Positions 17,128 through 26,271 of a DNA stretch of 64,000 bases are shown in pieces. Within the stretch, counting starts at the first letter, position 1; every line of letters starts with the position of its first letter. Where the stretch lies: the NCBI GenBank assembly GCA_020636315.1, contig JACJYA010000003.1, positions 186,001 through 250,000 of the forward strand, given 5' to 3'. A program made the translations under genes and the position numbers. Below the pieces are notes generated by a model, which did no database searches, was not told the DNA's origin, and saw nothing but the letters and a program-made list of their open reading frames with translations. Origin of the DNA: Lewinellaceae bacterium (GTDB taxonomy: Bacteria > Bacteroidota > Bacteroidia > Chitinophagales > Saprospiraceae).

Positions 17128-17494
17128 CTCCCTTCCAGCAGGCCAGCGTACTGAATAATATTAAGGTGCGGCCGGGGATGATACCTTCCAATGAAGAGCT
17201 TGAAGACAATGTAGAAGATGCGTTGTTCAGAGCCCCCTATGTTGAAAGGTTTGGCCTCTCCGTCAGTGCCAGTAACGGGATCATTTACCTCAGTGGAGAG
17301 GTTGACAACAGCTATGAAAAGTATCGAGCTGAAGACGTCGCCACCAAAGTTAGCGGAGTGTTGAACGTAGTCAACAATATAGAGGCAAGTTCGGTTGCCA
17401 ACTATGATTACTATTATCCATACGCATGGAATTCGTATTACCCCTCCCCCTACACCAGTTCTGACAGTTACTACACGTATGGCCTTAACGACTT
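17121..17494 (+). pseudogene. BON-domain gene remnant, truncated at both ends
   Basis: A frame without a good start opens right at the Kazal stop codon and reads ASVLNNIKVRPG, then a BON domain (SNEELEDNVEDALFR ... GIIYLSGEVDNSYEKYRAED). A Tyr-rich linker (YYYPYAWNSYYPSPYTSSD) follows. The opening resembles the end of a preceding BON repeat, so an N-terminal part is missing. The frame then runs unbroken about 200 nt into the antisense of the OmpA gene, whose stop lies at 17495, so its own 3' end is lost. Only a GTG at 17166 or ATG at 17178 could start it. A short expressed protein cannot be excluded. Confidence 0.6.
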
Positions 17495-19801
17495 TTATTG
17501 CACCTTCCCCAGAACCTTAAACTCTGTTCGCCGGTTCTCCTGGTGCTCTTCTTCCGTACAGGGCACCCCATCCGCGCAACCATTGGCCAGTTTGGATTCT
17601 CCGTACCCTCTGGCAACCAGGCGATCCTCTTCTATGCCCTGGCTGATGAGGTACCGCACGATAGCATCTGCCCGCCTCTGGGAAAGTTCCTGATTGTAAA
17701 CACTGTCGCCCTGAGAGTCAGTATGGGAGCTGATCTCAATTCTGATATCGGGGTTTTCCTTGAGGAGGTGCAACAGGTTAAGCAATTCGGAAACAGATGC
17801 TTTCTGGACGCTTGACCGGCCTACATCGTAATAGACATTCATCCGGAATGCGAAGTTGTCACTGTCTTCTTCACTGGTGGGATTAAAGGCAAAATCATTG
17901 GCTTCAGGGTCCATCTTTACGGGCATCCCTTCCCCTTCACTGGCAGGGTCAGAAGCATAGGGCGTAAGATAGGTATTCAGGGAGTGCTCATAAGTGCTGC
18001 CCGTGGCGCATATTTGCTCATCCAGGTACCGCGCAAAGTAATTGTCTCTAATTATCCTCACCTCATAGCAGCAATTGGCTTCCAGGGCGAAGCTGAACTT
18101 CCCCTGCCGGTCGGTGAACACTGCCCGGGGAGCCGGGCAGTTGAGGCCGTCCAGTTTTACTTCAGCCTGATAAACCGGCATTCCTGATTTCTGGTTCACC
18201 ACGACTCCAACAAGGGAATGCTGGCCCGAAGGCTCCATATAGGAAGGTTCAGGTGCTGCACTAACTTCGCTAGGGGCGTCTTGCTGCGGGGGCAGGGCCA
18301 ATGCAATAAAGAGTGTGTCTGCCGCCAGTTCCCCTTTTCTTTCACAGGCTTCAAGAGAACGATCCTGATAGCCTTTTGCTATTCCGGTCAGGGTGCAGCA
18401 CTGGGGAAGATGGATTAATATACGGCCTTCAGGGCCGGAGAGCAGGGTGTCGCCGTTACAGGAATTCACCACTTTGGCATAGGGGATGGGGTTGCTGGTT
18501 CCAAGGTCAACCACATCGACCTGCACCGGGGTTCCCAGGGGCATCATCCGGAAGTAGTAAATATCATCTTTTCCCTTTCCTCCACTACGGTTGGATGTAA
18601 AATAGCCTTCCATTTCATCAGAATTGAAAATGATGCCAAAATCATCAGCTTCGGAATTAAAAGGAGCTCCAAGGTTATGGGGAAGAACCCACAGGCCATC
18701 GTACCCTTCTTCTGTCCAGAAAATATCCTGGCCTCCCAGCCCCAGGTGCCCATCTGAAGAAAAGAACAATTTTCCCGAAGGGCTTATGAAGGGAAAGACC
18801 TCATCATCCGGGGTATTGACAGCAGGCCCAAGGTTGATGGGAGGCCCCCAGCGGCCATTCTCCTGAAAAGACAGGTAAAGATCCTTTCCGCCATGCCCCC
18901 CCGGCATGTCTGAAGAAAAGTAAAGGCGTTTCCCATCAGAACTGAGCGATGGATGAACGATGGAGTAATCATCACTGCTGAAGGACAGCGGATTCAGGTT
19001 ACTCCATCCTCCCTGAGGGAGGCGGCGGGCAGTGACGATCTCCAGGCGATGGATCTCCGGTTCCAGCGGGGAGTGCGTGGCAGCCTCCCGGGTTCGCGTA
19101 AAATAGATCTCCGTTTCCTCGCTGTTGAAGGTGACAATGCCTTCGTGAAACTTCGTCCGGATTGACCCCGAAAAAGGCTGAGGAGCGGAATACACTCTTT
19201 TGCCCTCTTTTTCTTCGAAAGCAACCTGAAAAAGGTCGAGAAAGGAATGGGTTGGCTCTTCTGCACTTTGCCGGAAAGCCGAAAAGATGAGGCCGTCTCC
19301 AAAATAGGCAGGCCCAAGTTCACTGTTCGGGCTATTGAATTCAGGAAGGGAAATGGCAACTCTGTCCGATTGGTCTTTGGTCAGTTCACTGAGATAACTG
19401 CAGGCATTCAGGAGCCTTTTCTTCCGTGGGTCATAGGGGTTGTATTTAAGGTAATCCTTAAACCATCGTTCTGCCCCTTTACAATCACCGGTGCGCAGCA
19501 GCATAAGCCCATAGTAATATTTATCTTCCGGGCGGCTCTGCGGCAGGCCAATGATCTGGGCATACCACTCGGCGGAGGCTTTATAGTTCCCCAGAAACCG
19601 GTATGCTCCGGCAAGGCGGGCCTTCACTTCAGGGTTATTTTCATGTACGAGTATTTCCTCATAAAGTGGAATTGCCTTGCGGTAATTTCCTTCTTCAAAG
19701 TATTGTTCTGCCTTGATCAGCTTCGCCGGCTGAGCGAATCCTCCACCCCAGAAGGCCATAAAAACAGCCAGCAATAGTATTTGTTTTCCCATAATTCTCA
19801 T
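17495..19801 (-). CDS. PorE-like OmpA-family envelope protein: TPR, PD40 propeller, regulatory-like domains, OmpA
   Basis: The 768-residue protein starts at ATG 19801 (MRIMGKQILLLAVFMAFWGGGFAQ, signal peptide); an in-frame ATG 15 codons upstream is rejected. TPR repeats (~25-140) precede a PD40 propeller (~155-420, PSLSSDGKRLYFSSDMPGGHGG, FISPSGKLFFSSDGHLGLGG). Two carboxypeptidase-regulatory-like segments follow, then a C-terminal OmpA peptidoglycan-binding domain (~655-765, EISSHTDSQGDSVYNQELSQRR, NRRTEFKVLG). This is the architecture of PorE/PG1058-type proteins that tie the type IX secretion apparatus to peptidoglycan. Its 3' end overruns a BON gene remnant. Confidence 0.87.
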   Translation of the reverse strand: MRIMGKQILLLAVFMAFWGGGFAQPAKLIKAEQYFEEGNYRKAIPLYEEILVHENNPEVKARLAGAYRFLGNYKASAEWYAQIIGLPQSRPEDKYYYGLMLLRTGDCKGAERWFKDYLKYNPYDPRKKRLLNACSYLSELTKDQSDRVAISLPEFNSPNSELGPAYFGDGLIFSAFRQSAEEPTHSFLDLFQVAFEEKEGKRVYSAPQPFSGSIRTKFHEGIVTFNSEETEIYFTRTREAATHSPLEPEIHRLEIVTARRLPQGGWSNLNPLSFSSDDYSIVHPSLSSDGKRLYFSSDMPGGHGGKDLYLSFQENGRWGPPINLGPAVNTPDDEVFPFISPSGKLFFSSDGHLGLGGQDIFWTEEGYDGLWVLPHNLGAPFNSEADDFGIIFNSDEMEGYFTSNRSGGKGKDDIYYFRMMPLGTPVQVDVVDLGTSNPIPYAKVVNSCNGDTLLSGPEGRILIHLPQCCTLTGIAKGYQDRSLEACERKGELAADTLFIALALPPQQDAPSEVSAAPEPSYMEPSGQHSLVGVVVNQKSGMPVYQAEVKLDGLNCPAPRAVFTDRQGKFSFALEANCCYEVRIIRDNYFARYLDEQICATGSTYEHSLNTYLTPYASDPASEGEGMPVKMDPEANDFAFNPTSEEDSDNFAFRMNVYYDVGRSSVQKASVSELLNLLHLLKENPDIRIEISSHTDSQGDSVYNQELSQRRADAIVRYLISQGIEEDRLVARGYGESKLANGCADGVPCTEEEHQENRRTEFKVLGKVQ

Positions 19802-20033
19802 GTTGAGGTGCTTAAACCGGGTTTTTATTTCGTTACTGGAGCACATCGGAGTATTCAGCTAGTTTAATTAAATGTTGAACAACACAGTTATCACTGAAGA
19901 ATGGACACTTTCGCTGTTCAGGGCTTATGAAAGGATCTCGACTTTATTAACTTACGGAAAGTTTGGCGCGAAGTTACAGTTTACAAAAAAGGATATTCAG
20001 AAACTCCCGCAATCAGGAAAAAGCACGAAAAAC

Positions 20034-20852
20034 ATGCACATCACTTCACTTCATACTTATCCCGTCAAATCGCTGGCGGGGATCAGCCTCCCACGGGTTC
20101 TGGTGGAAAAGCGCGGGCTGGCCTACGACCGCCGCTGGATGCTTGTGGACAGGGACGGACTTTTCATCAGTCAACGTGAGATCCCTCAACTCGCCCTTCT
20201 CCTGCCGGATTTTTCTCTCCAGGGCCTGATCATCCGGCACCGTTATGAAGGGCTGGAACCGCTTACCATTCCACTCCATCCGCCGGAAGGGGCAAAAAAA
20301 ATGGAAGTTCAGATTTGGGATGACCGTTGCACGGGCCTTCTCACCAGCCGGGAAGCTGATGAATGGTTCAGCAATGCTCTGCATACCCGGTGCCACCTGG
20401 TTTATATGCCGGATGAGAGTATTCGCCCGTTGTCCGGCTCCAATGGGCGCACCGGAGAAATTGTCAGTTTTGCCGACAGCTGCCCGCTACTTGTTATCGG
20501 CGAAGCCTCTCTGGCTGATCTGAACGGCCACCTTAAAGAGCCTGTACCGATGAGCCGTTTCCGGCCCAATATAGTATTTGCGGGAGGGTTGCCTTATGAA
20601 GAAGAAGACTGGAAAGCATTTACTATCAGTAATGTTTCTTTCCGGGGTATTCGCCCCTGCGGCCGCTGCCAGGTTGTCAACATTGACCAGGAATCAGCTG
20701 AAAAAGGCAAAGAGCCCCTGCAGGCACTCGGGCAACTTCGCCGCCGTGGGAACAAAGTGGTTTTCGGCCTTTACGCCGCAATGACAGAAGAAGGGGAAAG
20801 CCCTGTTCACCTTCAGGTTGGCGATAAAATTGTTGTGCAACGAAAAACCTAA
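20034..20852 (+). CDS. MOSC domain protein (YcbX/mARC-like)
   Basis: The 272-residue protein starts at MHITSLHTYPVKSLAGISLP, a classic MOSC N-terminal beta-barrel start; the ATG 54 codons upstream gives an unrelated extension and is rejected. RGLAYDRRWMLVDRDG completes the N-terminal signature. The MOSC domain (about 110-270) carries MSRFRPNIVFAGGLPYEEEDW and RPCGRCQVVNIDQESAEKG, whose first Cys is the expected molybdenum-cofactor-sulfur ligand. Related proteins reduce N-hydroxylated compounds with molybdopterin. The 3' end overlaps the convergent prenyltransferase gene by 4 bp. Confidence 0.88.
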   Translation: MHITSLHTYPVKSLAGISLPRVLVEKRGLAYDRRWMLVDRDGLFISQREIPQLALLLPDFSLQGLIIRHRYEGLEPLTIPLHPPEGAKKMEVQIWDDRCTGLLTSREADEWFSNALHTRCHLVYMPDESIRPLSGSNGRTGEIVSFADSCPLLVIGEASLADLNGHLKEPVPMSRFRPNIVFAGGLPYEEEDWKAFTISNVSFRGIRPCGRCQVVNIDQESAEKGKEPLQALGQLRRRGNKVVFGLYAAMTEEGESPVHLQVGDKIVVQRKT

Positions 20853-21712
20853 AAGTAAATATCCAGGATAACCATCCCGCCAAAGACCAGGCTGGCAACG
20901 CCATTTGTAGTAAAAAAGGCAATATTGACCTTACTGAGGTCATGAGGCTTGACCAGGGTGTGCTGGTAAACCAGCAGGGTAATGAAGATGGCCGCAGCCG
21001 CCCAATGCAGCCACCCGAAGGCAGGAAATTGCTCGTAGAGCAGGAAAGAAGCCAGAAGGATCAACCCTGCACACGCCAGATGGAGTACAGAAGAAAGCCG
21101 CAGGGCATTGCTTCGCCCCAGAGCGGCCGGTATGGAATTAAGGCTTAAGGAACGATCAAAATCATCATCCTGAAGGGCATAAATGATGTCAAACCCGGAT
21201 ACCCATAGCAGCACTGCCCCGGAATACAGCAAAGGCAACAGTTCGAATTGGCCCTGCACCGCCAGATAGGCGCCGACCGGCGCCAGAGACAGGCCCAGGC
21301 CCAGCACAAAATGGCAAAGGAAAGTGAAGCGCTTGGTATAACTGTAACCTAAAATAACCAGCAAAGCTACAGGCGAAAGGTAAAAACAGAGTGGGTTGAT
21401 AAACCAGGTGGTGGCAATAAACAGCAGGCTGTTGAGGCCTACAAAAAGCAGGGCTGCCCGGGGAGTAATTATGCCCGCCGGAATTTCCCGTCCGGCCGTT
21501 CGAGGGTTCTTAACATCGATGTCCCTGTCCAGATAACGGTTGAATGCCATTGCCGCACTCCGGGCAAAAACCATGCACAACAGCACCAGCAGGAACAGGC
21601 GCCCGTCCAGCCCCCGGCCGGATTCGAGTGTCGCCAGAAAGAATCCCAGCATTGCGAACGGCAAAGCAAAAATGGTATGGCTGAATTTGATAAGGGACAA
21701 ATAATCTCTCAT
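20849..21712 (-). CDS. mqnP: UbiA-family prenyltransferase, probably MqnP of menaquinone synthesis
   Basis: This 287-residue integral membrane protein has about eight or nine hydrophobic segments. It carries both Asp-rich prenyl-diphosphate motifs: NRYLDRDIDVKNPRTAGREIPAG near residue 58 and YALQDDDFDRSL near residue 180. It matches the UbiA-like group that accompanies futalosine-pathway genes and would prenylate 1,4-dihydroxy-6-naphthoate on the way to menaquinone. mqnD lies 8 kb away on the other strand, which supports that role. UbiA proteins for heme or other prenylations are the alternative. Start chosen at ATG 21712. Confidence 0.8.
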   Translation of the reverse strand: MRDYLSLIKFSHTIFALPFAMLGFFLATLESGRGLDGRLFLLVLLCMVFARSAAMAFNRYLDRDIDVKNPRTAGREIPAGIITPRAALLFVGLNSLLFIATTWFINPLCFYLSPVALLVILGYSYTKRFTFLCHFVLGLGLSLAPVGAYLAVQGQFELLPLLYSGAVLLWVSGFDIIYALQDDDFDRSLSLNSIPAALGRSNALRLSSVLHLACAGLILLASFLLYEQFPAFGWLHWAAAAIFITLLVYQHTLVKPHDLSKVNIAFFTTNGVASLVFGGMVILDIYF

Positions 21713-21752
21713 AGGTATTCAATCTTCGGGTCAGTCAGATACAAACATAAAA

Positions 21753-21787
21753 AAAGCCTGTAAGATTTTGTTCAATCCTACAGGCTT
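21753..21787 (-). terminator. Terminator of the DUF1573 lipoprotein gene
   Basis: On the minus strand AAAGCCTGTA pairs with TACAGGCTT after a short internal mismatch, and the hairpin is followed by a run of T (plus-strand A-run from about 21748). Confidence 0.8.
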
Positions 21788-21813
21788 TATAGCCAGCGCT
21801 AAGCGCTGAAATA

Positions 21814-22347
21814 TTACTGTGTTACCGTCGGAGTAGCACCACCTTCCGTGGGCTGTACTTCACCCTTGAGGTAGATGAAGGTCTGCGGCGGGTTGGTATT
21901 GGCGGTGATGGTCACCTTCTGGTTGCGCTTACCTTTCTTGTTCTGAGAGTTGAACTCAACAGTTACGACTCCTTCTCCACCCGGAGGGATCGGCTCACGA
22001 GGCCAGCTCGGGACGGTGCAACCGCAGCTGCCCTTGGCGTTGCTGAGGATCAGCGGCTCTTCACCGGTGTTCTTGAACTTGTAAGTGTGAGAAACTTTCT
22101 CACCTTCAGTCACAGTACCGAAGTCGAACTCCGTCTCATCAAAAGACATGACAGTGGTCGGGCCACTCGGAACAGTACCTTGCTGAGCAGCAGGCTGAGC
22201 AGAGGCATTCGGGTCAGCGGGCTGAACAGTATTGCCATTCAGGCTCTGAGCAGCTTCTTCCTGAGCAGGAGTCTGGCTGTTATTGCAGCTGGCCAGAAAT
22301 CCAACGGCCAAAAGGGCAAGTAGGGTTACTTTAAATTGCTTCAACAT
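21814..22347 (-). CDS. DUF1573 lipoprotein
   Basis: The 177-residue protein has a lipoprotein signal with lipobox LASC (MLKQFKVTLLALLAVGFLASC). A Gln/Ala/Pro-rich linker (25-65) leads into a DUF1573 domain (about 68-165) with the typical FDETEFDFGTVTEGEKVSHTYKFKN and SNAKGSCGCTVPSWP. The paired Cys around GSCGC is characteristic of the family. The fold is immunoglobulin-like (ASH/MSP-like) and the protein should sit in the periplasm, attached to a membrane. Its exact role is unknown; in Bacteroidota these are abundant and often transcribed alone, as here. Confidence 0.88.
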   Translation of the reverse strand: MLKQFKVTLLALLAVGFLASCNNSQTPAQEEAAQSLNGNTVQPADPNASAQPAAQQGTVPSGPTTVMSFDETEFDFGTVTEGEKVSHTYKFKNTGEEPLILSNAKGSCGCTVPSWPREPIPPGGEGVVTVEFNSQNKKGKRNQKVTITANTNPPQTFIYLKGEVQPTEGGATPTVTQ

Positions 22348-22438
22348 CTTGATAAAAGTTTTGGGTTTGACACATGAATCGTAAAAGTCATTTCGCCGGC
22401 AGCAAGCTGGCTATACAGCTTACTGGTTTCGACGGGTA

Positions 22439-22446
22439 CAAAGGTA
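22439..22446 (-). promoter_or_regulatory. -7 promoter box for the DUF1573 gene
   Basis: The minus strand reads TACCTTTG, an exact match to TAnnTTTG, about 92 nt before the start codon. No clear -33 element was found. The rest of the 316-bp divergent interval holds the ClC promoter and nothing else notable. Confidence 0.5.
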
Positions 22447-22598
22447 AAAAAGGAAAAGATTCCTTCCGTTAACCGCCTTTGAAGTTTTGTTAATGAGTTG
22501 TTAACGGTATCAGCAGATTCAAAATTTGAATGAATGGGCCCCGATTTAAGCCAACCTGGAAATTTGAACAAACGCTTAGCTTCTATGGAGGGATATAG

Positions 22599-22606
22599 TA
22601 TATTTG
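22599..22606 (+). promoter_or_regulatory. -7 promoter box for the ClC channel gene
   Basis: TATATTTG is an exact match to TAnnTTTG, 58 nt before the preferred ATG at 22664. Confidence 0.5.
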
Positions 22607-22663
22607 GGCCGGTAATTCGCCCTGAAGGTTATTATTGAATGAGCCTTGCCGAAAATTACTGCT

Positions 22664-24460
22664 ATGCTCCGGCTCCGAAAATATTATCGTTATTACCGCC
22701 ATTCGACTTACCGGCTCATCCATTGGTTTGCCACTCACATCTCTGACCGCAATTACCAGATCATCGTCAGCATTATTATCGGGGCTGTTTCCGGGCTGGT
22801 GGCCGTCGGATTGAAGTTTCTGGTGTTCCTGCTCAAGGAGTGGATACAGGGCTCGGACCCCACCCGGGAACGGCTGATCTTTGTCTTTTTACCACTGGGC
22901 GGCATTATCTGCACTATTGCTTTCGTTCGCTTACTGCTGCGCAGGCCGGTCAATCCGGGATTGAGCGAACTGATCTACGCCATCTCTCAGAAAAAGGTCA
23001 ATCTTGCCCGTTATGAAACTTATGCCCATGCAGTGAGTAGTGCCCTGACCGTTGGGTTTGGCGGTTCGGTGGGGCTGGAAGCACCGATCATCCGTACAGG
23101 ATCGGCCATTGGGGCCAACCTGGCCAGTATCATGCAGGTTGGCCGCAAACGGCAGACGCTCTTTCTGGCCTGTGGGGCAGCCGCCGGCATGTCCGCTATT
23201 TTCAACAGCCCGGTGGCCGGTGTGATCTTTGCCTTTGAGGTGCTGCTGACCGATATGGCCCTTCACTCTTTCATTCCGCTGCTGATCTCGGCTGCCACCG
23301 GAGCAGTAGTCGCCAGGCTGTTGTATTATGAACAACTCTTTTTCCTGCCTACCAAAGATTGGGCAATCGACGGCATCCCCTTTTATGTTCTGCTGGCCAT
23401 TCTGTGCGGCCTGCTTTCCGTAACCATGATCCGCACCAACCTTCGCATCACCTCCTATTTCAACGAGTTAAAACGCCCGGTGGTCAAGGTCGGGCTGGGG
23501 GGGTTGGCCATCGGCCTGCTCATTTTTCTGATGCCGCCGCTTTTCGGCGAGGGTTACGAAACCGTCAACAACCTCCTGGCGGGGCAGTTCCAGTCCATCC
23601 TCGAACACAGCCCTTTTTACTGGCTGTATGACAACCCTTTCTTTCTCATCGGGTTCGCACTGGCCGCACTGGCCGCCAAGATCTTCGCCAGTTCCATCAC
23701 GCTTGCCATTGGAGGCAACGGAGGGGTGTTCGCTCCATCCATGTTCCTGGGCGCCACGCTGGGCTTTGCTTTCGCCCACAGCATCAACCTTCTGGACTGG
23801 GTAGAGCTGCAGGAGCCCAATTTTGTTGCCGTTGCCATGGCAGGCCTGCTCAGCGGTGTCTTCAAATCCCCGCTGACCGCCATTTTTTTTATCGCCGAGC
23901 TCACCGGCGGGTATGGTTTGTTCGTCCCCCTCATGCTGGTATCGGCACTTTCCTATTTCGTATCGCTTTACTTTGAACCACACTCCATATTCACGCGGGA
24001 GCTATTCCAGAAGGGCTTATGGGTCCCTCCCCACGAACGGGATCTGAGCATCCTGAAGGAGATGAGCCTAAGGGGGCTGATCGAGACCAATTTCAGAAAA
24101 GTCCACCCGGAAATGTCTCTGGGTGAGTTTGTCAAAGTGATTGCCAAATCTCACCGCAATGTTTTCCCGGTAGTTGATGAGGAAGGGCAGTTCAAAGGGG
24201 TAGTCCTGCTCGATGATGTGCGGGAAATGATGTTTGATGCCGAAAAATACAACGAAGTATTTGTCAAAGATGTAATGCACAACCCACCTACCATCATTGA
24301 CATCCACGACCCAATGGAGAAAGTGATGCAACAATTCGACTTCCACAGCGCCTGGAACCTCCCGGTGGCCGACCACGGGAAATACCTGGGTTTTGTTTCC
24401 AAATCTTCTGTGTTCAACCGATACCGGGAACTTTTGATCGTCAGAAGTACGGAGATGTAA
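22664..24460 (+). CDS. ClC-family chloride channel/antiporter with C-terminal CBS pair
   Basis: The preferred ATG at 22664 gives 598 residues; a TTG six codons upstream is possible. The first ~430 residues hold about a dozen membrane segments with ClC motifs. GLEAP (in GFGGSVGLEAPIIRTG) is the GREGP filter motif and keeps the gating Glu. NSPVAGVIFAFEVLL and the GGVFAPSMFLGA (GxFxP) motif follow. Two CBS domains close the protein (about 455-590, FPVVDEEGQFKGVVLLDD and LPVADHGKYLGFVSKSS) and may sense nucleotides. The protein moves chloride or other small anions across the inner membrane. The Ala in GLEAP, where Gly is usual, is a small deviation. Confidence 0.93.
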   Translation: MLRLRKYYRYYRHSTYRLIHWFATHISDRNYQIIVSIIIGAVSGLVAVGLKFLVFLLKEWIQGSDPTRERLIFVFLPLGGIICTIAFVRLLLRRPVNPGLSELIYAISQKKVNLARYETYAHAVSSALTVGFGGSVGLEAPIIRTGSAIGANLASIMQVGRKRQTLFLACGAAAGMSAIFNSPVAGVIFAFEVLLTDMALHSFIPLLISAATGAVVARLLYYEQLFFLPTKDWAIDGIPFYVLLAILCGLLSVTMIRTNLRITSYFNELKRPVVKVGLGGLAIGLLIFLMPPLFGEGYETVNNLLAGQFQSILEHSPFYWLYDNPFFLIGFALAALAAKIFASSITLAIGGNGGVFAPSMFLGATLGFAFAHSINLLDWVELQEPNFVAVAMAGLLSGVFKSPLTAIFFIAELTGGYGLFVPLMLVSALSYFVSLYFEPHSIFTRELFQKGLWVPPHERDLSILKEMSLRGLIETNFRKVHPEMSLGEFVKVIAKSHRNVFPVVDEEGQFKGVVLLDDVREMMFDAEKYNEVFVKDVMHNPPTIIDIHDPMEKVMQQFDFHSAWNLPVADHGKYLGFVSKSSVFNRYRELLIVRSTEM

Positions 24461-24578
24461 GGCGCATTGACAAACCAGTTTAACAATAACGCAACATAAC
24501 AATGGCTACAGGCTCTCGGGAATAGTGCTACTACCGGGCGCCCAGGAAGATATGTCTGAAAGGCGGCTTCAAATGGAG

Positions 24579-25985
24579 TTATTCTTCTTCGTCAGCGTTG
24601 AGATCCCCCTTTAGAAAAGCTTCAGCCTGATCACGGAAAGGTTCTTTCTCTATCCCTTCCATCAGCAGAGCAATGGCCTTTTCCCCATCATCCGGCAAAA
24701 ATTCCCACAGCTGATAAAACAGAGGCTGGTCTCTGGGGCTTTGTATTTCGTATTCCTGTGGTGTTCCTTCAAACTCGGCGAACATGTGCAGCAATTCAAT
24801 GGCCTCCTCCAGCTCCAGGTAACGGACAACGTCAAAAAATGCATCCATGAAACCGCCCGCCTCCAGGCTGAGGGCCTGCGGCGCCAATCCATTGACGAAT
24901 TCCTGTTGTTGCGCTTCCCGCTCCAGCAGGTATTCTCCCTTTTCTTTCTTCTTTTTGGGCAGCACCATTTCTTCGCAGCACCAGAAAGCCTGGTAGGCAG
25001 CGGGAAGAAAGTCTCGCTCGATACGCTCAAAACACTGGAGAGCTTTCTCCATCTCATCCTGTTCGACGAAAATGAGGCCGGCGTAGTAACACGCTTCAAT
25101 ATCTTTACCGGTTAAAGGCGGAGCCTCTTCCTTTTTCTGCCAGAATTTCCATCCGCTTTGTTCAGGGGGCAGGAAGGAAGCTGCGCGCTCCAAAGCTGGT
25201 TCCAGAAAGGGAGCGTCCGGCTGCAGAAACTCCCAGCTGGCCAGGAGTTGATAATACGAAACCATGAGGCTCTGCTCCTTAGCCTGGCTTTGGATGAAGT
25301 GCTCCATGGCTATTGAGGGGTCCCCCATATAGAAGTTGGCCAAGCCCAGCAGTTTATGCCATTCAGCCTCGGGCAGGCGGCCCTTTTGCAGTTTTTTGTC
25401 CAGCCAGTTCAGGTAGGCAGCCAACGGTAAAGCCGTTTCAAAAGTGTGCTGCAAATATTTTTTCCAGTTAGGATATTCTTCTTCCGGCATGTGATCCCGG
25501 AGGATGCGGAAAGAAAAGAAGGGATACGGCGGGAGCTGGGAAAAAGCCGCAAATAAATTGCCGGCAAATTGGTCTTTTCCAAGATATTCGGCTCGCCGGA
25601 AGCACTGCACGCCATTCTGCGGCTTGCCCAGCGCTTCAAAATAAAGCACTCCAAGCCCATTCCAGGGAGCCGCAGCCTGCCGGTCCAGCCGGATGGCCTG
25701 CTGATAGGCCTCAGTGGCTTCCTCCACCTGGCGCGTATAGGCATAACTTCTGGCCAGGGAGAGCTGAAAGGCAGCATTCTCTTCCTCCAGGGCCACCGCC
25801 TGCCGGAAGGTTTCTACAGCTTCTTCATACTTTTCCTGCCCAAAATAGAGCGCACCCAACGTATGCCACAGCTCGCCCCATTCGGGCTCCAGCTCAATAG
25901 CCTGGATGAAAGCTTCTTCAGCCGCCTCGGATTCTTCTGCTTCCAGGTGGGATCTTCCTTTTTCGTAGAGTTCTTCTGCCGTCAT
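24579..25985 (-). CDS. Cytoplasmic TPR-repeat protein
   Basis: The 468-residue protein has no signal peptide. Its N-terminal third is made of tetratricopeptide repeats (e.g. AEEAFIQAIELEPEWGELWHTLG, AVETFRQAVALEEENAAFQLSLA, ATEAYQQAIRLDRQAAAPWNGLG, residues ~5-130). Less regular helical repeats follow, with many acidic residues, and the end is DLNADEEE. No enzymatic motif is visible. TPR proteins mediate protein-protein contacts; the partner is unknown. It is transcribed away from the CHAT-NACHT gene and starts 286 bp from it. Confidence 0.8.
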   Translation of the reverse strand: MTAEELYEKGRSHLEAEESEAAEEAFIQAIELEPEWGELWHTLGALYFGQEKYEEAVETFRQAVALEEENAAFQLSLARSYAYTRQVEEATEAYQQAIRLDRQAAAPWNGLGVLYFEALGKPQNGVQCFRRAEYLGKDQFAGNLFAAFSQLPPYPFFSFRILRDHMPEEEYPNWKKYLQHTFETALPLAAYLNWLDKKLQKGRLPEAEWHKLLGLANFYMGDPSIAMEHFIQSQAKEQSLMVSYYQLLASWEFLQPDAPFLEPALERAASFLPPEQSGWKFWQKKEEAPPLTGKDIEACYYAGLIFVEQDEMEKALQCFERIERDFLPAAYQAFWCCEEMVLPKKKKEKGEYLLEREAQQQEFVNGLAPQALSLEAGGFMDAFFDVVRYLELEEAIELLHMFAEFEGTPQEYEIQSPRDQPLFYQLWEFLPDDGEKAIALLMEGIEKEPFRDQAEAFLKGDLNADEEE

Positions 25986-26144
25986 TACGCCTTTGGTATT
26001 TGTGGCGCCTAAAATAAACTAAATTCCGTACAGGACACAAATGATAAGGGAGCATTTCACCCGGCGGGCGCGGAAGGTATTGCCTGAGCCGTTGCAACAG
26101 AGTATAACAAAGAATTAAATCCATTCCTTATTATTTCTGAGTAA

Positions 26145-26174
26145 TTGATAAATAATCAGATATTTATACTTTAG
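26145..26174 (+). promoter_or_regulatory. Putative promoter of the CHAT-NACHT operon
   Basis: TTG (26145-26147), a 19-nt spacer and TACTTTAG (26167-26174, one mismatch to TAnnTTTG) give a good Bacteroidota promoter. The leader to the ATG would be about 90 nt. Confidence 0.45.
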
Positions 26175-26271
26175 GCAATCCTATGAGAAGAGGCACTAAA
26201 GGCAACAGCATCATTCATCCCTCATTTCGGAAAAAACTTCTGAATCAAAAAATTAAGAAAAGAAGACTTTC

